Counted from the stretch's first letter, positions 33,139 through 41,703 are shown. The stretch is 64,000 bases of DNA from Pedobacter cryoconitis (GCF_001590605.1 NZ_CP014504.1:4340001-4404000), one strand, 5' to 3'. Translations and numbers: made by a program. The notes: generated from the sequence alone by a model not told the origin.

Positions 33139-35793
33139 ATGAACGCTATATATAGTAATCTAACTTTAAGGATTGCAGGGATTCTCCTGTTTTTCTTGTT
33201 ACCCTTGTCTCTTTCGGCACAGCAGAATGCAGTTCAAACGGCACAACAAAAAACTAAAATTATCCTTCAAAGTTCAGAAAGAAGTAAGATTATTACAAAA
33301 ACTGACATCACTTATTTAAGAAAACCAGTCTTTAAACAGGACAATGCTATTCTTACCTGCGATAGCGCCGTCTTTTATACGTCCAAGAATTATTTCGAAG
33401 CGTTTAATAATGTGCACATCAATCAGGCAGATACCATCAATATTTATTCAGATTTCCTGACTTATGATGGAAATGCGAAACTTGCCCATTTAACAAGTAA
33501 TGTTCGTTTGCTGGACAGAACTTCCGTATTAACAACCAATGTACTGGATTATGCCATGGCTTCTAAAGTGGGTACTTATGTGAGTGGTGGTAAAATCGTG
33601 AACAAAGATGCCACCATCACCAGTAAAAATGGTTATTATTTTGCCAATAGCAGGGATGCTTATTTCCGTTATAATGTGCTGGTGGTTACCGAGCAAAGTA
33701 CAATTAAATCTGATACGTTAAGGTATAATACGCTGACCAACTGGGCTTATTTTTACGGCCCCACCAATATCAGGGAGAAAGATGGCGGTAATCTTTATAC
33801 AGAAAACGGTGCATACAATACGAAAACTACTTATGCCTATTTTGGAAAAAACAACCTGTATACCTCGGGCAGTAAGTCTCTCAAAGGAGATAGTTTGTAC
33901 TATGATGGCCGTGCTGGTTATGGTAAGGCAGTAAGAAATATTGTATTTAAAGATACTATTGATAAAATGCTGATGCATGGTCAGCTAGGCTATTATTACA
34001 AAAAGGACCAGCGGACGTTGGTTACTAAAAATGCTTATGCAGGTATGGGTACCAGTGATTCTATTTTAGTCAAAGAAGTGAAGCGTCCGGATAGCTTATG
34101 GCTGGGGGCTGATACATTAGAAACACAAATGGTCCTGCAGAAAACCTTAAAACTGATTAAAGGCCCTGTCATTAAAAAAGACAATGAATTAGGGGAAGAA
34201 AGCAGAGAAGGAAGCAAGGTTGGCAGTAAAAAGGCTAAACCGGGAGATCCGAAAAAACCTGTTGTTCCTGCAGCTGGAAATGGTAAAAATCCTAAGGTAC
34301 CACCTTTAAAAGTCATTTTAACTGCAAAGGATAGTGTAAAAAGGGACAGTATGCTGAAGGCAAAAGTCCCTATTCAGAAAATTGATTCTATCTTCAGGAA
34401 AGCAGCGGAACTGAGGGCACTGGATACCTTGCAAAAAAAGGCAGCGATTGCAAAAATTGATGCCGTCATTAAAAAGGGTATTCCTGTTTTAAGTAAAGAA
34501 ACCTTAAAGGCAGACAGTTTAAAATCAGGTTTAAAAGCTGATCCAACTGTAAAACAGGCTGCTCCACCAAAGATTACGCCCGATGTTAAAACAACTGACC
34601 CTGCGTTAAAAACTGATACTGCAAAGCTCAAAACAGCCGTTACAAAAGACAAAACTGATACCTCAAAGGTGAAACCGGACGCTATAAAGGTTAAAACCGA
34701 TACCGCTAAACTCAAAACCAAGATTAAGCCATTGCTTAAAAAAACAACTAAAGATAGTTTGCCATTTAATCCGGCAGATACTGTGCTTACCCGTATTATC
34801 AAAGCTTATCACCATGTGAATGTCTTTAAGTCTAATATGCAGGCTAAAGCAGATTCCTTGTTTTATACCAGTGCGGATTCGACTTTACGCTGGTACAAAA
34901 ACCCAATTATCTGGTCACAAAATTCTCAGCAGACCGGGGATACTATTTATCTGCAACTAAGGAATAAAAAGATAAACTCTGTACAGGTAATCAGCAGTGC
35001 ATTTGCCGTTAACGTTGATCCGGTAGATTCTGCCAAATTCAATCAGATTAAAGGTAAAATGATTACTGGTTTCTTTAAAGACGGAACATTAAACAGCATG
35101 TACGTGGATGGTAATGCAGAAAGTGTTTATTTCACGAAGACTGACGATGGTAAAAAATATGATAAGATGAATCAGACGATCAGCAGCCGGATTAAAGTTA
35201 ATTTCCGGAAAAATGAAATCTCAGATGTCGTTCCTATCAAGGATGTCGAGGGGGCAACTACACCTGTTGCCGACATCAAACAGGATGTAATTTTAACAGG
35301 TTTTATCTGGAAACCAGAATTAAGGCCGCGTTCCAAAAGAGATATTACCAATCCAAAACAAGTGGCCAAACCAAAAGCTGTGGCAAAAGCAACAGGCAAG
35401 CCGGCTGTCAAAGCAGGTGTTAAACCAGGTGTAAAAACAACAGGGAAACCAGCGACAAAAGACTTGAAGGAAGCAGCTATTGATGCCATTTCTGATCAGT
35501 TACCGGGCGGGGCAGGCAGTATCCTTAAAAAGGCCGCTAAAGATATTGATCCTCAAATTCTGAAAAAAGCAGCTGATTCTCTGAACCTGAGGAATACGGA
35601 TATCCCAGGGTTGAAAAAGAGTGCTGATTCCTTGAAGAACAAAGTAGATTCCCTAAAAAAGAAGATTAACCCCTTAGAAGTTATACAAAAAGTACCACCA
35701 AAAATTGCCGATACGATTCAGAAAACAGTGCCTCCTTTAGTAAAGAAAATAGATTCTTTAACTACACAGCCTGTTCCTTCAAAAAAGCAATAA
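33139..35793 (+). CDS. OstA/LptA-like organic-solvent-tolerance protein, exported
   Basis: About 884 residues. Signal peptide ends SLSAQQ. Residues about 25-330 form an OstA/LptA-type beta-jellyroll (TYLRKPVFKQDNAILTCDSA, DGNAKLAHLTSNVRLLDRTS, GNLYTENGAYNTKTTYAYF), which in LPS transport bridges lipid A across the periplasm. A Lys/Asp/Thr-rich low-complexity linker spans about 350-560. A second OstA-like segment follows (about 565-720, HHVNVFKSNMQAKADSLFYT), then a Lys/Pro/Ala-rich tail. Its 3' end overlaps rdgB on the other strand by 32 bases. Confidence 0.85.
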   Translation: MNAIYSNLTLRIAGILLFFLLPLSLSAQQNAVQTAQQKTKIILQSSERSKIITKTDITYLRKPVFKQDNAILTCDSAVFYTSKNYFEAFNNVHINQADTINIYSDFLTYDGNAKLAHLTSNVRLLDRTSVLTTNVLDYAMASKVGTYVSGGKIVNKDATITSKNGYYFANSRDAYFRYNVLVVTEQSTIKSDTLRYNTLTNWAYFYGPTNIREKDGGNLYTENGAYNTKTTYAYFGKNNLYTSGSKSLKGDSLYYDGRAGYGKAVRNIVFKDTIDKMLMHGQLGYYYKKDQRTLVTKNAYAGMGTSDSILVKEVKRPDSLWLGADTLETQMVLQKTLKLIKGPVIKKDNELGEESREGSKVGSKKAKPGDPKKPVVPAAGNGKNPKVPPLKVILTAKDSVKRDSMLKAKVPIQKIDSIFRKAAELRALDTLQKKAAIAKIDAVIKKGIPVLSKETLKADSLKSGLKADPTVKQAAPPKITPDVKTTDPALKTDTAKLKTAVTKDKTDTSKVKPDAIKVKTDTAKLKTKIKPLLKKTTKDSLPFNPADTVLTRIIKAYHHVNVFKSNMQAKADSLFYTSADSTLRWYKNPIIWSQNSQQTGDTIYLQLRNKKINSVQVISSAFAVNVDPVDSAKFNQIKGKMITGFFKDGTLNSMYVDGNAESVYFTKTDDGKKYDKMNQTISSRIKVNFRKNEISDVVPIKDVEGATTPVADIKQDVILTGFIWKPELRPRSKRDITNPKQVAKPKAVAKATGKPAVKAGVKPGVKTTGKPATKDLKEAAIDAISDQLPGGAGSILKKAAKDIDPQILKKAADSLNLRNTDIPGLKKSADSLKNKVDSLKKKINPLEVIQKVPPKIADTIQKTVPPLVKKIDSLTTQPVPSKKQ

Positions 35794-36346
35794 GCTTGCG
35801 CATAGCAATTGCGCGGTGACTGATTTTATTCTTCTCTGCCATGTCCATTTCAGCAAAAGTTACCTGGTAACCGTCTGGCTGAAAAATCGGATCATAACCG
35901 AAGCCATGCTCACCGGTGCGGCTTTCGCGGAGCGTACCCTGGATTGACCCTTCGAACAGAAATTCTTCACCATTTTGAATTAAAGAGACTACCGTTTTGA
36001 AACGTGCAGCGCGGTTCTGCTGTCCTTCCATCTTTTTCAAAACCAATTCAAGATTTGCAGCATCCCCTCTCTCACCAGCATAACGGGCAGAATATATTCC
36101 GGGTTCATTGTTTAAAGCTTCAACTTCCAGACCACTATCATCTGCAAAGCAGTCTAACTGATAATTTTCGACCACAAACCGGCTCTTTAAACCTGCATTG
36201 CCTGCAAAACTATCTGCTGTCTCTGGAATATCGGTCATACAACCAATATCTTTCAGGTTCAGGACTTCGTACTGGCCAGCTAATAAAGAGCTGACTTCTT
36301 TTGTTTTATTTATATTATTGGTAGCAAAGACTAATTGTCTGATCAT
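35762..36346 (-). CDS. rdgB: dITP/XTP pyrophosphatase, RdgB/HAM1 family
   Basis: A 194-residue housecleaning enzyme that hydrolyses noncanonical purine NTPs (ITP, dITP, XTP) to monophosphates. Motifs: FATNNINKTKEV, FADDSGLEVEALNNEPGIYSARYAG, GEHGFGYDPIFQPDGY and KNKISHRAIAM. It is coupled to the upstream psi-like gene by an ATGA overlap. Its last 32 bases are antisense to the end of the OstA-like gene. Confidence 0.96.
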   Translation of the reverse strand: MIRQLVFATNNINKTKEVSSLLAGQYEVLNLKDIGCMTDIPETADSFAGNAGLKSRFVVENYQLDCFADDSGLEVEALNNEPGIYSARYAGERGDAANLELVLKKMEGQQNRAARFKTVVSLIQNGEEFLFEGSIQGTLRESRTGEHGFGYDPIFQPDGYQVTFAEMDMAEKNKISHRAIAMRKLIAFLKEQAV

Positions 36347-37026
36347 ATGGACAGTTTTTTAAGGCTGCCCCACAATGCTTTCTTTCCCGCCTGGTCATCA
36401 GCAAGCTGATCCAGGTTTACGGAAAAAATAAGTTGTGCAGCACCTTGCATAATAATTTCGTTTACAGGCTGTTCTCCCAAACCAAGGTGTAAAGGCGTAA
36501 CGCCAAAAGCAAAGACCAGGTTACTCTTAAAGAAGTTTCTGAATTCTTCAAAACCTGTATTTGCGTAGGCCGCATAATTGAGTAAAGCAAAGTCATTGGC
36601 AGTTAGCTGAAGAGCTTTCACAATATTCCGCAATAACTCTTTTCCTTTATCAGTGCTGACCTCATTTTCGGTATCATTGACCAGGATTAGAATATTTTTC
36701 TGATTTTTACCCAGATACTTAAATACTACCCCTTCTGCAGCAGGAGTTTTAACTTCAGGAACGGCAACCTTAATTTCAGGAACCAGCTGCACGACAACAG
36801 GAACCACTACTTCAACAACGGGATCAGCAGTTACATGAACAGCATTGGCAGCCACATGAACAGGGTTTTCAAGTACAGGAACAGGATTTTCGAGCACAGG
36901 AACAGGAGCCGGTTTTAGCTCAGGTTGTGCTGCACCAAGTATTTTATCATCACTATTGACCAGGTAAATATCCTCTGTAAAAAATAAACGGAGCGCCTCT
37001 GCACTGGTAGTTAACTGTTCACCCAT
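36343..37026 (-). CDS. Uncharacterised protein with DNA polymerase III psi (HolD)-like C-terminal domain
   Basis: 227 residues, no signal peptide. N-terminal helix (TTSAEALRLFFTEDIYLV), a Pro/Val linker with repeats (PVPVLENPVPVLENP, HVAANAVHVTADP, about 40-85), then an alpha/beta domain (about 98-227). Its pattern ILILVNDTENEVS...ELLRNIVKALQLTANDFALLN, NLVFAFGVTPLHLGLG and LDQLADDQAGKKALWGSLKKL resembles the psi subunit of E. coli pol III in order and motif spacing, from memory. Cotranscribed with rdgB. A psi-like clamp-loader role is a hypothesis; no alignment was run. Confidence 0.5.
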   Translation of the reverse strand: MGEQLTTSAEALRLFFTEDIYLVNSDDKILGAAQPELKPAPVPVLENPVPVLENPVHVAANAVHVTADPVVEVVVPVVVQLVPEIKVAVPEVKTPAAEGVVFKYLGKNQKNILILVNDTENEVSTDKGKELLRNIVKALQLTANDFALLNYAAYANTGFEEFRNFFKSNLVFAFGVTPLHLGLGEQPVNEIIMQGAAQLIFSVNLDQLADDQAGKKALWGSLKKLSI

Positions 37027-37136
37027 GAATTATGCCTTTTTTGGGAAAAATTTTTTGTGTTAAAATTAGTTAAATATCTTATTATAGTGCCTTAATTTAT
37101 TACTTTTATACCTTAAAAATACCATTTAGACCTTTT

Positions 37137-37727
37137 GTGAGAAAAATCTGTTTTATTCTTGTTCTCTGTTTTTTCTATTTCAGTACTGTCGCACAAAGCG
37201 TAGCTGTAATCAACGGCAACCCTGTAAGTCAGAAAGAATTCGTATGGGTATATCAGAAGCATCGTCCGGGGAATACCAAACCAACATTAACTGATCTGAT
37301 TTCTTTTTTAAACATATATATTGATTTTAAGCTGAAAGTCCAGGATGCCCTGGAAGCCGGATTGGATAAAGACAGTACTTATATTGCTGAAACCAGGAAT
37401 TATGAGCAGGCATTATTAGCTTCAGCACCACCAGAAGCTAAGGGCGCAGACTTTTCGCTGGTTATTAACGAATTTAAAGAAGCACTTTTACTTTTCAATA
37501 TTTCCGGGAAGAAAATCTGGGATGGCCTGGAGAATAACGATAAGCAGATACATGAGTATTATAATGCACATGCCGCGTCCTATCCCTCTATGTCATATGA
37601 AGACAGTAAAAGTGAGGTAGCAGAGGACTATCAGAAGCAACTGGACTGTAAATGGATCACTGCGCTACGCAACAAATATAAAATAACCATCGATCAGCAT
37701 ACCTTAAGCAAACTGATCAGAGAATAG
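37137..37727 (+). CDS. SurA-like periplasmic chaperone lacking parvulin domains
   Basis: A 196-residue exported protein; signal peptide ends STVAQ. Residues 22-95 match the N-terminal segment of Bacteroidota SurA/PpiC proteins (SVAVINGNPVSQKEFVWVYQ, LNIYIDFKLKVQDALEAGLD). Residues about 105-190 match their C-terminal segment (VINEFKEALLLFNISGKKIW, HEYYNAHAASYP, VAEDYQKQLDCKWITALRNKY). The two PPIase domains that normally lie between are absent. GTG 37137 start. Followed by full-length surA and moxR on the same strand. Confidence 0.75.
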   Translation: MRKICFILVLCFFYFSTVAQSVAVINGNPVSQKEFVWVYQKHRPGNTKPTLTDLISFLNIYIDFKLKVQDALEAGLDKDSTYIAETRNYEQALLASAPPEAKGADFSLVINEFKEALLLFNISGKKIWDGLENNDKQIHEYYNAHAASYPSMSYEDSKSEVAEDYQKQLDCKWITALRNKYKITIDQHTLSKLIRE

Positions 37728-37751
37728 CACAGACAAATCATTGAATAATAG

Positions 37752-37759
37752 TAAATTTG
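37752..37759 (+). promoter_or_regulatory. Possible -7 box of the surA gene
   Basis: TAAATTTG, 29 bases before the ATG at 37788; no spaced -33 box. Confidence 0.4.
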
Positions 37760-37787
37760 CAAATAGAATATAATTGAAAATAGTATA

Positions 37788-39155
37788 ATGAAGAAAATTT
37801 TATTGATGGCAAGCGGATTGCTCTTCTTGTTTTTAAACGTACAATCCCAGACAAAAAGCGTAGATAAGGTGATTGCGGTACTGGGAAGCGATGTAATCCT
37901 ATTGTCGGAATTAAACCAGCAATACGTAATGTACCTGAATTCAGGGAATCCGGTGGATGAGAAAGTAAAGTGTTACATCCTTCAACAAATGCTGGTTCAA
38001 CATTTATTAAAACAACAAGCAAATATTGACTCCGTAATGGTGGATGATAAACAGGTGGATGATGAACTGGACAAAAGAATGCGTTACCAGATTCAGCGTG
38101 CAGGTGGCCAGGATAAACTGGAAGAATTCCTGAACCGTTCGGTATTACAATATAAAGATGAGCTGAGACCTGACGTTAAAGATCAGCTTCAGGCGAATAA
38201 AATGCAGGGGACTATCACTGAGAAAGTGAGTATTACTCCTGTAGAAGTAAGAAAATACTACGATTCTTACAAAAAAGACAGTTTACCAGATATCCCTGCT
38301 GAATATGAAGTTGGAGAAATCGTAATTAACCCGGAACTGACTAAATCAGAAAAACAACGTTTCTTTGATAAGCTTGATGCGATAAGATTACGTGTTAAAA
38401 GTGGAGAAGACTTCGGATTTTTAGCGAAGACTTATTCTGAAGATCCGGGTTCAGCACCAGAAGGTGGTGATTTAGGATTCTTTGACCGTACCATGATGGC
38501 AAAAGAATTTACAGCTTATGCCTTTAAACTAAAACCAGGAGAAATTTCACCCGTATTTGAAACAGACTTTGGATTCCACGTGCTACAGGTTGTAGAACGC
38601 AGAGGAGAGCAGGTCCACGCCCGCCACATTCTGATCCGTCCGCAAACTACCCCGCAAAGTTTAGACCGTGCAAAACTACATGCAGACAGTGTTTACAATA
38701 ATGTAATTGCGAACAAACTAAGCTTCTCAGCAGCAGCATCCCTTTACTCTTCAAACAAAGAATCCAAATACAACGGAGGTATGCTTTTATTTGCAGATAA
38801 CGTTACTGCGAGAACTACATTCATTCCTGCTGACAAGCTAGATCCAAAAGTGTTCCTTGTGGTAGATACAATGAAAGTAGGTGAAATATCAAGACCAGTA
38901 CCATTTACAGCAGCTGATGGAAAAGAAGGCTACAAAATTATCCTTTTAAAATCCAAGATCGCACCACACAAAGGTAACCTCGAACAAGATTACGCTAAGT
39001 TCAAAGAAAAGGCCCAGCAACAAAAAATGGATCGTGTAATGAGTGAATGGTTTGAAAAAAGAAGAAAAAGCACCTATATTAGAATCGATCCTGACTACTC
39101 TACCTGTGATGAGTTAAAGATCTGGACTAAACCATTACCAGCAGAAACGAAATAA
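37788..39155 (+). CDS. surA: SurA-like peptidyl-prolyl isomerase/chaperone
   Basis: A 455-residue periplasmic chaperone for outer-membrane proteins. Signal peptide ends NVQSQ. The N-terminal chaperone domain (about 22-165) begins VDKVIAVLGSDVILLSELNQQ. Parvulin domain 1 (about 170-275) has YSEDPGSAPEGGDLGFF and DFGFHVLQVVERR. Domain 2 (about 278-390, VHARHILIRPQ, KYNGGMLLF) is more diverged. A C-terminal helix returns to the chaperone domain. Two bases separate it from moxR. Confidence 0.92.
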   Translation: MKKILLMASGLLFLFLNVQSQTKSVDKVIAVLGSDVILLSELNQQYVMYLNSGNPVDEKVKCYILQQMLVQHLLKQQANIDSVMVDDKQVDDELDKRMRYQIQRAGGQDKLEEFLNRSVLQYKDELRPDVKDQLQANKMQGTITEKVSITPVEVRKYYDSYKKDSLPDIPAEYEVGEIVINPELTKSEKQRFFDKLDAIRLRVKSGEDFGFLAKTYSEDPGSAPEGGDLGFFDRTMMAKEFTAYAFKLKPGEISPVFETDFGFHVLQVVERRGEQVHARHILIRPQTTPQSLDRAKLHADSVYNNVIANKLSFSAAASLYSSNKESKYNGGMLLFADNVTARTTFIPADKLDPKVFLVVDTMKVGEISRPVPFTAADGKEGYKIILLKSKIAPHKGNLEQDYAKFKEKAQQQKMDRVMSEWFEKRRKSTYIRIDPDYSTCDELKIWTKPLPAETK

Positions 39156-39157
39156 TT

Positions 39158-40120
39158 ATGCAGTACACTAACGACAAAGCGGCAGTTGATGCCCTTCACC
39201 AATTTTACAAGGATATAAAGAATGAAATTGGTAAAGTCGTTATTGGACAGGATGAAGCTGTTAAATCGGTACTCATCTCCATCCTAAGCAATGGACATTG
39301 CTTATTGGTAGGGGTTCCGGGTCTTGCAAAGACACTACTGGTACAAACCGTAGCAGACGTACTGGACCTTAACTTTAACAGAATACAATTTACCCCCGAT
39401 CTGATGCCAGGGGATATCATTGGCTCAGAAATCTTAGGAGAAGACAGGAACTTTAAGTTCATTAAAGGTCCTGTCTTCTCTAATATTGTTCTCGCTGACG
39501 AAATCAACAGAACCCCTCCAAAAACCCAGGCCGCCCTTCTGGAAGCCATGCAGGAGAAATCAGTTACCGCAGCAGGCCACAAACACATTTTACCCAAACC
39601 CTTTTTCGTTCTTGCTACCCAGAACCCTATTGAACAAGAAGGTACTTATCCACTTCCCGAAGCACAACTCGACCGCTTCATGTTCAACGTACTGCTTACC
39701 TACCCAACCTTCCAGGAAGAACTCACTATCGTTAAAAACTCTACCGGCAACAACCCCGTTACCCTTAAAAAACTAATCAACGCCGAGCAGATTGAATACT
39801 TCCAGCAATTGATCCGTACCATTCCCGTAACCGACAACGTACTGGAATACGCTGTAAAACTAACCGGAAAAACCCGTCCCGGAACCCCATTGGCCACCCC
39901 TGAAATTAACCAGTACGTAAACTGGGGAGCAGGCCCCCGAGCCTCCCAATTCCTTATCCTCGGAGCCAAATGCCACGCCGCCATCTCCGGAAAATACTCA
40001 CCAGACATCGAAGACGTACAAGCCGTCGCAGAAGCCATTCTCCGCCACCGTATCGTAAGAAACTACCGTGCCGAAGCCGAAGGCCTCTCCATAGAGAAAA
40101 TCATCAAGAACCTGCTATAA
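39158..40120 (+). CDS. MoxR-family AAA+ ATPase
   Basis: A 320-residue chaperone-like ATPase. Walker A is GVPGLAKT (52-59), Walker B ADEINR, sensor 1 LATQNP, and the lid domain is C-terminal. MoxR proteins usually act with VWA-domain and DUF58 proteins, but no such gene follows; a 690-base repeat-rich gap does. It is tightly coupled to surA. The partner is unknown. GC rises toward the 3' end. Confidence 0.93.
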   Translation: MQYTNDKAAVDALHQFYKDIKNEIGKVVIGQDEAVKSVLISILSNGHCLLVGVPGLAKTLLVQTVADVLDLNFNRIQFTPDLMPGDIIGSEILGEDRNFKFIKGPVFSNIVLADEINRTPPKTQAALLEAMQEKSVTAAGHKHILPKPFFVLATQNPIEQEGTYPLPEAQLDRFMFNVLLTYPTFQEELTIVKNSTGNNPVTLKKLINAEQIEYFQQLIRTIPVTDNVLEYAVKLTGKTRPGTPLATPEINQYVNWGAGPRASQFLILGAKCHAAISGKYSPDIEDVQAVAEAILRHRIVRNYRAEAEGLSIEKIIKNLL

Positions 40121-40335
40121 CAAGCCCTTTCATCACTCTATATCTAAAAGTATCTTTTAATAAAAAAAACCGTCAGGAAACCTGGCCAAGCATTGCTATT
40201 GATAAAAAATTTCCCGACAACTCTTGTAAAACACAATAACAAAAATTAACTATATTCAAAACTTACTTAAGCCCTCCCCAGCCGGAGCTTCCCCTGATTC
40301 TCCTCACTATTTCTCCACCTAGTCTGCTCCTCTTG

Positions 40336-40516
40336 TTTCTCCAACCATGTTCTCCTCCTTATTTCAACTCTCCGCTTCATCAATTAATCTTTCACTTTAT
40401 TTCTCCAACCAGATTCTCCTCCTTATTTCACCTCTCCTCTTCACCAACTAGTCTTTCACTTTATTTCTCCAAACAGGTTCTCCTCTTATTTCACCTCTCC
40501 GCTTCACCAACTAGTT
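40336..40516. repeat. 64-bp degenerate tandem repeat, about 2.8 copies
   Basis: TTTCTCCAA recurs at 40336, 40400 and 40464, a 64-base period. Units include TTCTCCTCCTTATTTCA and CTTCACCAACTAGT with scattered changes. The plus strand is almost purine-poor, so the region is a long polypyrimidine tract. Confidence 0.9.
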
Positions 40517-40596
<80 letters not shown>

Positions 40597-40690
40597 CAAC
40601 TGAAGAACTGTTATCCATATTTTTCACAATCGCGGATTTCCGGCGAGCTAGTCTTTCCGGTTAAAGAAGCGGGTTATCGACACAGGCGGC

Positions 40691-40774
40691 AAAAAAACAG
40701 GGTGTGCTGTTTTCCTGACCTTCGGCTCCTCTTCAGGAGGCGACCAGTCTGAAAATAGCACACCCTGTTTTTTT
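40691..40774. repeat. Large A-tract hairpin element with TCTTC apex (copy 2)
   Basis: 24-base arms (40691-40714, 40751-40774) with one mismatch: A7CAGGGTGTGCT... and ...AGCACACCCTGT7. The apical stem CTCC/GGAG surrounds TCTTC at 40730-40734. Its apex-proximal sequence (GTCGCC..GAAGAGG on the minus strand) is shared with copy 1 at 2379. Placed between convergent genes as a bidirectional terminator. Confidence 0.88.
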
Positions 40775-40812
40775 GATCCCCTCAGAAAATCCCCTCCCTT
40801 TAACCGAAAAAA

Positions 40813-41703
40813 CTACTTGACAGGCAACTCCAGCTGCCCGAATAAATTGGGATAATCAGTGATGATACCATCGACCCCCAACCCCACCATATACTCCATA
40901 TCCTTCAAACTATTCACCGTCCACGGAACAATCTTTATCCCCGCCTCATGGCACCTATCCACTAACCCCTTCCCAACCAATACCGCATACGGGCTATAAA
41001 ACGTCGGACTGAACCCTAAATCCTTAATATTATTCTCAAAATCCTCCTTCTCATCAATCATCAACGCAGTTCTAACCTTTGGATAATGCGCATGCACATA
41101 CTGCAAACACCTGAGATCAAAAGCCTGTATGATTGCCCTCTTGACCATCTTTTTCTTCACAACAACATCCATTACCAATTGTGAAAACTCTGCCGGCTCA
41201 GGATGAAACTCCAAATCACCCTTACGGATCGTTTTGACCTCAATCGCATAATTAGGCTTAGGCAACTTATGCAACTTTACATAAGCCTCTACCGAATCTA
41301 TCACCTCACTCAACAGCGGCTTATAAGCCTTATACTTCTGCTGACCAGGATACCGCTTATGAAACTTACTCCCTACATCATACTTACGGATCTGGTCATA
41401 ATCCATCTCATACATATTATACTTCTTCTCGTCCTTCAGCGGAATATCCTTGCCCTCCGGCGTAAGGCTGATCTCATTGTTAAAATAAGGCTCATGAGAA
41501 AGCACTACCTGCTTATCTTTTGATATTACTACATTCATTCCCAAAGTCGTAACCCCGAGATCCAGAGCCCTCAGCATACCACCAATAGTATTCTCAGGCA
41601 TTAAACCCCTGGCTCCCCTTTGCCCCTGCTTATCAAAACTCTGACTATAACCCTGTATAAAACATAACACAGCAACTCCAAACAGTAAGTATTTCTTCAT
41701 CAT
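40813..41703 (-). CDS. GDPD-family protein with substituted active site (probable pseudoenzyme), exported
   Basis: A 296-residue protein with signal peptide (ends GYSQS) and complete glycerophosphodiester phosphodiesterase barrel. The normal HRG motif reads QRGARGLMPENT (Gln28 for the catalytic His), and the metal motif ExD reads GMN (Gly55, Asn57). The second His (His70, LSHEPYF) and third acidic ligand (IEVKT) remain. Two of three metal ligands and one catalytic His are gone, so normal hydrolysis is unlikely. Frame and length are intact, so it may be a binding protein. Monocistronic. Confidence 0.88.
   Translation of the reverse strand: MMKKYLLFGVAVLCFIQGYSQSFDKQGQRGARGLMPENTIGGMLRALDLGVTTLGMNVVISKDKQVVLSHEPYFNNEISLTPEGKDIPLKDEKKYNMYEMDYDQIRKYDVGSKFHKRYPGQQKYKAYKPLLSEVIDSVEAYVKLHKLPKPNYAIEVKTIRKGDLEFHPEPAEFSQLVMDVVVKKKMVKRAIIQAFDLRCLQYVHAHYPKVRTALMIDEKEDFENNIKDLGFSPTFYSPYAVLVGKGLVDRCHEAGIKIVPWTVNSLKDMEYMVGLGVDGIITDYPNLFGQLELPVK

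Noticed and set aside
34035..34802. Long minus-strand frames inside the OstA-like gene
   Set aside because: They mirror the Lys/Thr/Asp-rich linker, which gives stop-free antisense reading; the sense strand has a signal peptide and domain pattern.
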